Program-made: the position numbers and the translations under genes
Origin: Bacteroidia bacterium
GTDB taxonomy: Bacteria; Bacteroidota; Bacteroidia; J057
Direction: 5' to 3'
Length of the DNA stretch: 64,000 nucleotides
NCBI GenBank assembly: GCA_030430205.1
Contig: JAUIGE010000027.1
Location: 30,348-94,347, forward strand
Shown: piece by piece, positions 57,746-64,000 of the stretch
How positions within the stretch are numbered: position 1 is the stretch's first letter
Layout: each line of letters starts with the position of its first letter
The notes under the pieces: model-generated
Told to the model about the DNA's origin: nothing
Databases searched by the model: none
Seen by the model: only the letters and a program-made list of their open reading frames with translations

Positions 57746-59893
57746 CTAAAGCAAACTATAAAGTTTTCTTACGACCCATTCCACCCCCAACAAACTCAAC
57801 AAAAGGATGAGAAGCCAGCGAAAGCGGTGGAAATCCTGCCGGCTTTCTTTGAAGCCAACCGTAGGCTTGAGATTTGCATCCGCTTTGATAAGCGCAGGTA
57901 AGCCGTTGAGGTCGCGGGCAAGCGTAAATTTGCCGCCACTTCTCAGCGCCAGTTGGCGCATGAGTCCCTGGTCCGCCTGCAGGCGGAGGTGCTCGATATT
58001 GGACTGACCAATGGAAAATTGGCCTTTGTCCGTGCCTATCACAAGCTCATTCTTCCTGCCTTCGGCAGCATAGCTGTAAGTCCCTTCCTGCAGGTTGTAC
58101 AATTCCAAATAGTATTGTGACTGCCCCGTCTCATTGAGGTAGTAGATGTTTTCCTTGCCATTGGGAGAGCTGAGTTCCAGCTTGATTTCCACTCCGGGGA
58201 TAGGATTGTAACTGTCGTCATAAGCCTGGCCTCTAAACATAACCGGCTCTTTGCCAGTGTATAAGCGTTTGGAGGGGTTGACCTTAAACTTGCGTTTGTC
58301 ATCGGTGACGATCAACCATTTGATGTTGTTGAAAAGCCAGTCATCGAAGTAGTCGAAAGATTCATTTTCGACATAGGCATGGGCGCGCATGCGCCAGAAA
58401 TTTTCACCCAGAAAAACGAAGTTTTTCTTTCCCAATTGATTTTGCAAAGCAAAAACGGGATAATCCAACTGAATATTTTTGATACGCGCGGTGGCGTAGA
58501 CCTCAGCATTGCTTTTGGATTCCCAATTGGAGCGGTTGCGAAAAATAGGCGGAGAAGAATTGGCCCATACCAGCCAGTTTTCGGGAAAGGTAAAGGTCGA
58601 ATGATCCCGGTACTTTTTATCAAAATTGGCAATGACTTCCTCCGATTTATTGTTAAAATTTTTGGGCGTAATAGCCATTTCCTTATACAGCGGCTGCAAG
58701 GTCTGCAGGTCTGTAAAACCGCCCACAAAGTGCATAACAGGCAATTTTCTATCTTCTACCTGCTTGGCGATCTTTTCAACCATCGCTTTGTCAGCACTGC
58801 TGAGGGGATAGTTGTGAAGGATGACCAAATCAAATTCATCCAGATCGTAGCGACTCGGATCGGTATAATAGTCCGTTGTTCCTTTATGAACAAATTCTCT
58901 CACTTCGTAGCGATCTTCGCGTTTGAAAGCCTGCTTCAAAGCACCCAGATCGGGGTGAGGAGAACCTGCGAAAAGGGCGATTTTTACCCGTGTTTCAAGC
59001 ACATTGATAAAAATCTTTCGCTGGTTATTGCGGTAGGTGATTTCACCAGGAAGCCGGGTGATGCTGATTTCAAACTGCTGAACGCCAGGCTCTTTGGGTT
59101 CAAACAAAAAGCTGACTTGCCCCTGTACCTGGTTGCGGTTCAGTTTCAGGTCCTGGGTCCCGATCACTTTTCCCCCTCCCAGCAAAGTCACTTTTATATC
59201 AGCAGATTGAAACCCTTCTTTCCTGACTTTCACCTGTATGGGTGTTTCGCTTTTCAGGTAGGCGATTTCATTGAACAAAACCTCACTGATCTGCAAATCC
59301 TGCTGGGGGGTTGTATCCCCAAGCAAAACTGTATGTACAGGCTGTTTGAAGCGGTCTATGATGAAAAGGGGGTTGGCACCCTCAGTGCTTATACCGTCAC
59401 TGACGAGGACGATAGCACCCAGGTTTTGGTTTTGATAGAGCTTTTGAAGGCGCTCCATGGCGCTGGAGATATTGGTGCCTGTGGCAGCAAAATCCAGCGA
59501 ATCAGCATCTGCATCCAAATCCAGCTCACTGGAAAAGGTATAATAATCCAGCGTATAGTCTTTTTCATCAAATGCTCCCAAAAAATTATTGAGCAAAGCG
59601 GGGTATTCATTGCGGGCAAAAGCAGAGTCTTTTTGCACCACTATACTTTCCGATACGTCCTGTAAAACAGCCACTATAGGCTGTGAAGTGATCTTTTTGC
59701 TGGCATTCAGCAAAGGTTCCAGCAATAAAATGCCGATCAGAGTCAGGACGACAAATCGAAAAACGCCCAGCAAAAAGCGGGGAATAAATGGCAAGAGGTC
59801 ACGCGTTCCTCTGTACATCAGCCAGCTCAAAGCTGCAGCCAACACCACAATCAGCAAGATGTACCAGGGAGAATGGCTAAATATCAATTCCAT
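57746..59893 (-). CDS. Membrane protein with a VWA-like domain
   Basis: A 715-residue inner-membrane protein. Two N-terminal helices (LLIVVLAAALSWLMY and GVFRFVVLTLIGILLL) precede a VWA-like domain. Its MIDAS-like motif DVSES lies at residues 79-83, with TGTNISSAMERL and VLVSDGISTEG following. A large periplasmic beta-rich region follows, including a Rossmann-like block (VKIALFAGSPHPDLGALKQAF). The C-terminus carries a final helix (FRWLLILLLSLLGVEWVV). The layout resembles the large BatA/VWA-type membrane proteins of the phylum; function is unknown. It is flanked by fabG upstream on the same strand, after a terminator, and the regulator downstream. Confidence 0.78.
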   Translation of the reverse strand: MELIFSHSPWYILLIVVLAAALSWLMYRGTRDLLPFIPRFLLGVFRFVVLTLIGILLLEPLLNASKKITSQPIVAVLQDVSESIVVQKDSAFARNEYPALLNNFLGAFDEKDYTLDYYTFSSELDLDADADSLDFAATGTNISSAMERLQKLYQNQNLGAIVLVSDGISTEGANPLFIIDRFKQPVHTVLLGDTTPQQDLQISEVLFNEIAYLKSETPIQVKVRKEGFQSADIKVTLLGGGKVIGTQDLKLNRNQVQGQVSFLFEPKEPGVQQFEISITRLPGEITYRNNQRKIFINVLETRVKIALFAGSPHPDLGALKQAFKREDRYEVREFVHKGTTDYYTDPSRYDLDEFDLVILHNYPLSSADKAMVEKIAKQVEDRKLPVMHFVGGFTDLQTLQPLYKEMAITPKNFNNKSEEVIANFDKKYRDHSTFTFPENWLVWANSSPPIFRNRSNWESKSNAEVYATARIKNIQLDYPVFALQNQLGKKNFVFLGENFWRMRAHAYVENESFDYFDDWLFNNIKWLIVTDDKRKFKVNPSKRLYTGKEPVMFRGQAYDDSYNPIPGVEIKLELSSPNGKENIYYLNETGQSQYYLELYNLQEGTYSYAAEGRKNELVIGTDKGQFSIGQSNIEHLRLQADQGLMRQLALRSGGKFTLARDLNGLPALIKADANLKPTVGFKESRQDFHRFRWLLILLLSLLGVEWVVRKLYSLL

Positions 59894-59926
59894 AGGGCAG
59901 CGAAGTTCACAAAAAAAAGGAAAAAA

Positions 59927-59954
59927 TTAAACCGCCATGCAAAGACGGTTTTAA
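59927..59954 (-). terminator. Rho-independent terminator of fabG
   Basis: AAACCG (59929-59934) pairs with CGGTTT (59946-59951), extended by TTAAA. On the minus strand the stem is followed by a long T-run (ATTTTTTCC, then TTTTTTTT). It ends 26 bases after the fabG stop. Confidence 0.75.
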
Positions 59955-59979
59955 AAGCTACATGCATATGTATTTTCTA

Positions 59980-60720
59980 TCAGGCCATGACCATACCGCC
60001 ATCCACGTTCATTACCTGGCCGGTAATGTAGGTAGACATATCGGAGGCGAGGAACAGGCACAGATTTGCGACATCCTCAGCCTGTCCGGCTCTTTTAAGG
60101 GGAATCGTTTCCAACCAGCTAGCCAGTTCTTTCTCTGGCAGCTGATCTGTCATCTCAGTAGCGATAAAGCCTGGGGCGACCACATTGGCGCGGATACCGC
60201 GCGAGCCGATCTCACGTGCCACTGACTTGGTGAAACCAATGATCCCCGCCTTGGAAGCGGCGTAGTTGGCCTGTCCGGCATTTCCCTGCAACCCTACCAC
60301 CGAACTGATGTTGATGATAGAGCCGCTGCGTTGCTTGAGCAAGGTGCGCATGGCCGCTTTGGTGGTGAAGAAAACGCTGTTCAGGTTGGTGTCTAGCACA
60401 TCCTGCCATTGCTCTACTCCCATGCGAAGCAGGAGGGTATCTTTGGTGATGCCCGCATTGTTGACGATGATGTCAAGCTGTCCAAAGTGCTTGACCGTCT
60501 CATCAACGACCCGTTGGGTGTCTTCAAAGCTGGCGGCATCCGCCTTGAAATAGATTGCCTCCGTAGGCAATTCTTCTACCATCTTCTTCGCTGCATCATC
60601 AGATGAGCGAAAGGTAAAGGCGATTTTAGCGCCATGTGCCGCAAATACTTCGGCTATTCCTTTTCCAATGCCTCGGGTGGCTCCGGTGATGAGTGCTACT
60701 TTTCCTTCTAATAGTTTCAT
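59980..60720 (-). CDS. fabG: 3-oxoacyl-[acyl-carrier-protein] reductase FabG
   Basis: FabG reduces 3-oxoacyl-ACP with NADPH in fatty acid elongation, in the cytosol. The 246-residue length is exact for the family. The cofactor motif is TGATRGIGKGIAEVF (13-27), with NNAG at 87-90. The catalytic set is Ser140 (INISSVVGLQGN), Tyr153 and Lys157 (ANYAASKAG). The C-terminus IAGQVMNVDGGMVMA-type ending is normal. The leader upstream of the ATG (60720) is the T-rich, GGGTTTY end of a heptamer array that connects to the ybjQ-like gene. A terminator follows. Confidence 0.95.
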   Translation of the reverse strand: MKLLEGKVALITGATRGIGKGIAEVFAAHGAKIAFTFRSSDDAAKKMVEELPTEAIYFKADAASFEDTQRVVDETVKHFGQLDIIVNNAGITKDTLLLRMGVEQWQDVLDTNLNSVFFTTKAAMRTLLKQRSGSIINISSVVGLQGNAGQANYAASKAGIIGFTKSVAREIGSRGIRANVVAPGFIATEMTDQLPEKELASWLETIPLKRAGQAEDVANLCLFLASDMSTYITGQVMNVDGGMVMA

Positions 60721-60739
60721 AAAGAGGGTGATTTGTTTT

Positions 60740-60863
60740 GGGTTTCGGGTTTCGGGTTTTGGGTTTCGGGTTTCGGGTTTTGAGTTTCGCGTTTTGAGTT
60801 TCGGGTTTTGTCTCTAGTCTCGGCTCTCGCTTCTCGCCTCTCACTTCTCGCCTCTCGCCTCCC
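60740..60863. repeat. Tandem 7-bp repeat array between fabG and the YbjQ-like gene
   Basis: Seventeen heptamers in one register. Ten near fabG are GGGTTTC, GGGTTTT, GAGTTTC or GCGTTTT. Then GTCTCTA, GTCTCGG, CTCTCGC, TTCTCGC, CTCTCAC, TTCTCGC and CTCTCGC follow, before CTCCC. The array overlaps the last seven codons and the TGA stop of the YbjQ-like gene (60841-60843). In the gene sense it carries GGAGGCGAGAG, close to the GGAGGCGAGAC core of the other arrays. The fabG end is 19 bases from the ATG. Confidence 0.9.
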
Positions 60864-61179
60864 TCTTCCTCAATTTCACTGCTGTCCCATAGGCCAAAAT
60901 CTCTGAAGACGCCTGCATGACCGCCGAGGTATTAAACCGAACATTTACCACGGCGTCTGCGCCGAGTTGTTCTGCATCAAAGATCATGCGCTCGATGGCT
61001 TGTTCGCGGGCCTGTGCCAGCAATTTGGTGTATTCACTGATCTCCCCACCGACCAGGTTTTTGAAACCTGCCATGATGTCGCGGCCTACATGACGGGCAC
61101 GGATGGTGCTACCCCGGGCGATATCGAGGATTTCGGTGATTTCGTGGCCTGGAACTGTTTCTGTTGTGGTAATAATCAT
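60841..61179 (-). CDS. YbjQ/UPF0145-type small protein
   Basis: A 112-residue protein of the YbjQ family, a homopentamer-forming fold of unknown role sometimes called a heavy-metal-binding domain. Visible are IITTTETVPGHEITEILDIARGSTIRARHVGRD, later QAREQAIERMIFDAEQLGADAVVNVRF and SSEILAYGTAVKLRK. The normal end would be near VKLRK; the last residues REARGEK are encoded by the heptamer array and look like an added tail. I start it at ATG 61179, 11 bases after the upstream membrane-protein gene ends. Operon with that gene is likely. Confidence 0.85.
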   Translation of the reverse strand: MIITTTETVPGHEITEILDIARGSTIRARHVGRDIMAGFKNLVGGEISEYTKLLAQAREQAIERMIFDAEQLGADAVVNVRFNTSAVMQASSEILAYGTAVKLRKREARGEK

Positions 61180-61190
61180 ATGCAAATATG

Positions 61191-61685
61191 CTAACTGATG
61201 CTTGAATTCCAAAGATTGGCGCTTTCATTTGGCTGGGCAACGAGCCAATTCCAGATCAGGTCGAAATCATCGCCCCAATCCTTTTGATTCAGGTCAATGA
61301 TCTGATCATTGTAGTGGAACTGGATGTTGTCGCCATTCCTGCTGGGATTCGCATAGCGAAGGGGAAAAGCGTGGTGTTCATTTTCGTAAATGATGTCGTA
61401 AACCGAGATCAGGGAGAAGTGGTCATTCACAAATTGGATTTGTGCATAATGCCGCTTGAGCTTGGCGAAAGCCATCATATTGGCAAACAACAGGGCGACA
61501 AGCTCGCCAACAATCGCCCAAAACAACAGGCTCCGGCCTCCATTCCCATTCGCAACGGTCATCATCACACCCATCATCACCACGATGGTAAAGATGGCAT
61601 AATATTGCATCGCATATTCCTGTGTGATCGCCAGTTTATTGCGGTTTTTGGGAAAATGGTTGCTTTTGAAGCTTGTTCGATTCAT
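61191..61685 (-). CDS. Membrane protein of unknown function
   Basis: A 164-residue protein with two adjacent hydrophobic segments (about 30-45 YAIFTIVVMMGVMMTV and 50-72 LLFWAIVGELVALLFANM). A soluble domain follows with NDHFSLISVYDIIYENEHHAFPLRYANPSR and a Trp-rich ending (QKDWGDDFDLIWNWLVAQ). I recognise no family. ATG 61685 gives a basic N-terminal lead; 61610 (MQYYAIF) is an alternative. The YbjQ-like gene follows 11 bases later, so they are co-transcribed. Upstream, a heptamer array separates it from fmt. Confidence 0.6.
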   Translation of the reverse strand: MNRTSFKSNHFPKNRNKLAITQEYAMQYYAIFTIVVMMGVMMTVANGNGGRSLLFWAIVGELVALLFANMMAFAKLKRHYAQIQFVNDHFSLISVYDIIYENEHHAFPLRYANPSRNGDNIQFHYNDQIIDLNQKDWGDDFDLIWNWLVAQPNESANLWNSSIS

Positions 61686-61694
61686 GGGGGGATA

Positions 61695-61782
61695 GTTTAT
61701 CGTTTAAAGTTTTAAGCTTATGTTTTTTTGCAAGTCGTAATTCGATAGTCTCTGATCTCTTGTCTCGCCTCCCGGCTCTCAC
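61695..61782. repeat. Degenerate 7-bp repeat array between fmt and the next minus-strand gene
   Basis: The segment can be read as heptamers from 61695: GTTTATC, GTTTAAA, GTTTTAA near the next gene's start, decaying in the middle. GATAGTC, TCTGATC, TCTTGTC, TCGCCTC, CCGGCTC and TCACC lie near the fmt stop (61779-61781), which the last unit overlaps. In the fmt sense strand the stop end reads GTGAGAG, CCGGGAG, GCGAGAC, AAGAGAT and CAGAGAC. Confidence 0.7.
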
Positions 61783-62708
61783 CCCAATCTATCCAATTCG
61801 CCTTTATATCCCCTGACAAAGTCAGCTGTATGCATCCGTTTTTTTCCCTGAAGCTGCGATTCCAGGATGCTTATCCATCCATTTTGGCAAGCAACTTCCA
61901 GGCATCCTTTTTTGGGGTCGGCAATCAGGCTTCCGGCTGGCATTTTTTCCTCGCGCTCTGCCTTCTCCACTTTGACCAACTTCATGATTTTTCCATCCAA
62001 AGTCGTCCAGGCAGTCGGGTAGGGCGAAAGCCCTCTAATGAAATTGTAGACATCGTCTACATCCTGCTCCCAATTGATCTCGCAATCTTCTTTGAAGATT
62101 TTGGGCGCATGGCGGGAAGCCTGGCTATCATCCTGTGGTTTCGCCTTTAACTCATTCGTTTCCAGCCCCTTAACTGTTTTCACTACCAGCTTTGCTCCCA
62201 CCTCCATGAGCGCATCATGCAGGTCACCCGCTGTCCAATCCTCTGGAATCTCCACCTCCTCCTGCAACAAAATGTTGCCCGTATCAATCTCTTCATCTAT
62301 CAAAAAAGTGGTTACCCCACTTTTCTTTTCGCCATGGATAATGGCCCAGTTGATGGGTGCTGCGCCCCGGTAGTTGGGCAAAAGCGAAGCGTGTAGGTTA
62401 AAAGTGCCTCGCTTCGGCAGTTTCCACACAGCCGCAGGCAGCATCCTGAATGCCACTACGACAGCCAAATCTGGTGCCAGGGCCTCCAACTCTGCCAAAA
62501 AGGCCGGATCGCGCAATTTTACCGGCTGAAGCACTTTCAGCCCTTTCTCTTCAGCATACTGCTTGATGGGGCTGGGACGCAGCTTCATCCCGCGGCCGGC
62601 AGGCCGGTCGGGTGCTGTGATGACACCTACCACATCGTATTTATTTTGGACCAGTATGTCCAGGGAAGCTATCGCAAAATCAGGAGTTCCCATGAAAATA
62701 ATTCGCAT
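61779..62708 (-). CDS. fmt: Methionyl-tRNA formyltransferase
   Basis: Fmt formylates the initiator methionyl-tRNA from 10-formyl-THF. The 309-residue length is normal. The catalytic set is visible: Asn104 and His106 in GTFNLHASLLPNYRGAAPIN, and Asp142 in DEEIDTGNIL. The N-terminus MRIIFMGTPDFAIASLDIL and LQPVKLRDPAFL are typical. The C-terminal tRNA-contact domain includes GSLIADPKKGCLEVACQNG. ATG 62708 fits. The gene lies alone on the minus strand between the heptamer array at its stop and the divergent aminotransferase gene. A TAGCTTTG element lies just 4 bases before the ATG. Confidence 0.95.
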   Translation of the reverse strand: MRIIFMGTPDFAIASLDILVQNKYDVVGVITAPDRPAGRGMKLRPSPIKQYAEEKGLKVLQPVKLRDPAFLAELEALAPDLAVVVAFRMLPAAVWKLPKRGTFNLHASLLPNYRGAAPINWAIIHGEKKSGVTTFLIDEEIDTGNILLQEEVEIPEDWTAGDLHDALMEVGAKLVVKTVKGLETNELKAKPQDDSQASRHAPKIFKEDCEINWEQDVDDVYNFIRGLSPYPTAWTTLDGKIMKLVKVEKAEREEKMPAGSLIADPKKGCLEVACQNGWISILESQLQGKKRMHTADFVRGYKGELDRLG

Positions 62709-62711
62709 GGC

Positions 62712-62758
62712 GCAAAGCTAAGGATTTATTCCTTTTATTGGATTCTGTTTAGCTTTGC
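62712..62758. promoter_or_regulatory. Inverted repeat with outward TAGCTTTG elements upstream of fmt
   Basis: GCAAAGCTAA (62712-62721) and TTAGCTTTGC (62749-62758) are perfect 10-bp inverted copies, 27 bases apart. Each contains TAGCTTTG, which matches the TAnnTTTG -7 consensus, one facing fmt and one facing the aminotransferase gene. No TTTG lies at the right distance for a -33 element in either direction. Confidence 0.4.
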
Positions 62759-62803
62759 TTGCTAACAGGAAAAATAGATGTTTCCATCTACCTGTATTTT
62801 TTT

Positions 62804-62936
62804 GACAGGATGACAGGATTTTCAGGATTAACAGGATGTATTTGGTTTGATTGAATATATGAGTCATCGTTTGAAAATACATGTTAAGCAGTTTGATAAT
62901 TTTCCTGTAAATCTTGTGAATCCTGTTATCCTGTTC
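62804..62936. repeat. Long inverted repeat built from ACAGGATT-type units
   Basis: The left arm (62804-62838) divides into GACAGGAT, GACAGGATT, TTCAGGATT and AACAGGATG. The right arm (62902-62936), read in reverse complement, divides into AACAGGAT, AACAGGATT, CACAAGATT and TACAGGAAA. Both arms keep the same 8-9-9-9 register and agree in about 27 of 35 positions. A 63-base spacer lies between. The element sits in the divergent gap between fmt and the aminotransferase. Confidence 0.8.
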
Positions 62937-62992
62937 TTTCTTTTTTGAGAGCCAGGGTACAAAAGGAGTTCGTTAATTGCTGATCATTGCTT

Positions 62993-63865
62993 ATGATTTT
63001 GTTAAATGGAAAATGGATCAACCCCAACGCGCCCGAGTTAAGCCTGCTCAACCGCAGTTTTAAGTATGGAGATGGCCTTTTTGAAAGCCTGCGCGTATTT
63101 GATGGCAGGGTGCTTTTCTGGCAGGACCATTGGAACCGCCTTCAAAGAGGTATGCAACGCCTGTATTATGAATTTGATGGCCCTGCGCTCCAGGCTGTTT
63201 TGAAAGCCGCTTTGGCGGAAATGCTGGCGAAAAACGCCATTGAGGCACACGGCAGGCTGCGCCTGCATGTCTACCGCGCGGGCGCGGGGGCCTACCAGCC
63301 GATCGACAATCGGCCCTTATATCTGCTCGAAGGCTACTCCCTTAAAGGGGATCCCTTTGAAGAAAATAACCCCGTCAGCCTGACGGACTTCCATGAAGTA
63401 AAACTTCAATTCAACAGCCTTTCCGGCCTCAAAACGGCAAATAGTTTGCCTTATATACTCGCATCCTTGCATGCGAAGAAAAACGATTTTGACGATGCAT
63501 TGCTCTATGCCGGAGATTTTATCTCCGAAGCCAGCAGCTCCAATATCTTTATTGTCAAAAACAAAAAAGTCATCACTCCTCCCCTCTCCCATGCCTGTCT
63601 CGATGGCGTGATGCGCAAGCAGATTTTTCACCTTTGCAAAGAATTGAAGCTTCCCATCCAGGAAAAAGGCATCAAAAGCAAGGAGCTGGAGCTGGCTGAT
63701 GAAGCCTTTCTGACCAATGCCATCCGAGGCATCAGCAGTGTCGGTCAGTATCACGGTTTGCTTTTTGACACCAAAAAAGCGGGCATTACTTCGCTGCTAA
63801 AGCAGAGTTTGTATAATTTTGTGAGGAGAGGAGGCGGGATGGCGGGAGGCGAGACGGCGGGATAA
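62993..63865 (+). CDS. Class IV aminotransferase family protein (branched-chain / ADC-lyase type)
   Basis: A 290-residue PLP enzyme of fold type IV. PLP Lys is K147 in NSLSGLKTANSLPYILA. The beginning MILLNGKWINPNAPELSLLNRSFKYGDGLFESLRV and the block EASSSNIFIVKNKKVITPPLSHACLDGVMRKQIF are typical of the group. It contains branched-chain aminotransferases, D-amino-acid aminotransferases and aminodeoxychorismate lyase. Sequence does not resolve these. ATG 62993 is used; a TTG two codons earlier is possible. The last residues, RRGGGMAGGETAG, are encoded by a heptamer array and look like an added tail. It diverges from fmt by 284 bases. Confidence 0.83.
   Translation: MILLNGKWINPNAPELSLLNRSFKYGDGLFESLRVFDGRVLFWQDHWNRLQRGMQRLYYEFDGPALQAVLKAALAEMLAKNAIEAHGRLRLHVYRAGAGAYQPIDNRPLYLLEGYSLKGDPFEENNPVSLTDFHEVKLQFNSLSGLKTANSLPYILASLHAKKNDFDDALLYAGDFISEASSSNIFIVKNKKVITPPLSHACLDGVMRKQIFHLCKELKLPIQEKGIKSKELELADEAFLTNAIRGISSVGQYHGLLFDTKKAGITSLLKQSLYNFVRRGGGMAGGETAG
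63821..63865. repeat. 7-bp repeat array within the 3' end of the aminotransferase gene
   Basis: Six heptamers in one register, GTGAGGA, GAGGAGG, CGGGATG, GCGGGAG, GCGAGAC and GGCGGGA, end exactly before the TAA stop. GGGAGGCGAGAC (63845-63856 region) is the same core as in the arrays after lepB and fmt. Here the array is wholly coding and is translated as a Gly/Arg/Ala/Glu/Thr tail. Confidence 0.8.
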
Positions 63866-63899
63866 ATTTTAAACAAATCATCTTTGTACAGGACAAAAA

Positions 63900-64000
63900 A
63901 TGGAAGTCATGAATTATAAACATCCTCAAAGTCCTGAAGGGACGCTATATACTACGATCGGGCAAAGCCCGATCATTCGATTCACACCAGGTCCTAAAGC
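63900..64000 (+). CDS. Start of an unidentified gene cut by the window edge
   Basis: An open frame of 33 codons starts at ATG 63900 (a second ATG at 63909 gives MNYKHPQSPEG) and runs off the right edge. The visible residues include MNYKHPQSPEGTLYTTIGQS and PIIRFTPGPKA. There is no signal peptide or known motif. It starts 34 bases after the aminotransferase stop, so it may be co-transcribed. Confidence 0.35.
   Translation, partial: MEVMNYKHPQSPEGTLYTTIGQSPIIRFTPGPK

Noticed and set aside
58379..59665. A 428-codon open frame on the plus strand opposite the VWA gene
   Set aside because: It is antisense to a well-supported membrane protein with MIDAS motif, and its translation has no recognisable domain.
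60740..60809. GGGTTTC/GGGTTTT units as telomere-type sequence or a chromosome end
   Set aside because: The units are internal, degrade into a different heptamer and lie between two ordinary genes.
1..64000. tRNA or rRNA genes
   Set aside because: Intergenic gaps are short. I looked for T-loop (GGTTCGAAT-type) and acceptor pairing in each and found none convincing.

Overview
The window is a gene-dense chromosomal stretch of a member of the Bacteroidota, probably a Saprospiria or Cytophagia relative. The placement rests on a fused SecDF, a long signal peptidase I, a T9SS C-terminal sorting domain, a PorV/PorQ-like barrel, a head-GIN domain protein, a DUF2911 protein, a GAPDH with the long N-terminal extension typical of the phylum, and TAnnTTTG-type promoter elements. 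Gene order is mostly housekeeping. I see no tRNA, rRNA, CRISPR array, IS element, prophage or origin. No gene-free stretch exceeds 300 bases; the longest are 62709-62992, 45092-45309 and 31149-31359.

Layout. 1-4.4 kb (minus): GAPDH end, queD, S41 peptidase, GT4 and a WecA-like transferase. 4.5-7.8 kb (plus): a secreted Cys-repeat protein, an effector-associated-domain-like membrane protein and a T9SS cargo. 7.8-19.6 kb: queG, an M16 peptidase pair, a degenerate receiver, a membrane class III cyclase, secDF and a sugar transporter. 19.7-28.3 kb: molybdenum cofactor genes fdhD, moaA, moeA, moaC and mobA mixed with envelope genes and hydrolases. 28.4-32.5 kb: uvrA diverging from a sigma/anti-sigma pair. 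32.5-45 kb: an ABC permease, Lrp diverging from a PLP lyase, rhomboid, SCO and cytochrome c, a broken CYTH gene, lspA, an HTH-KdsC fusion and an NtrC-type regulator. 45-64 kb: GIN protein, HhH-barrel and PorV-like pair, GDPD, lepB, adenosine deaminase, MBL hydrolase, LuxR regulator, VWA protein, fabG, fmt and a class IV aminotransferase.

Functional groups. queD and queG belong to queuosine synthesis. The molybdenum cofactor genes form the largest pathway cluster, but moaD, moaE and moeB are absent from it and no molybdoenzyme is seen. lspA, lepB and secDF serve export, and many of the surrounding genes encode lipoproteins or secreted proteins.

The most unusual signal is a family of tandem 7-bp arrays (one 8-bp) that fill intergenic gaps between co-oriented genes. 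They overlap or abut the stop codon of the upstream gene, share a core reading GGAGGCGAGAC in the gene's sense direction, and in two cases are translated as low-complexity C-terminal tails. Also notable are a long inverted repeat built from ACAGGATT units, an XRE HTH fused to a KdsC phosphatase, a CYTH gene with an internal deletion whose C-terminal remnant survives out of frame, and a membrane protein with an effector-associated-like domain.
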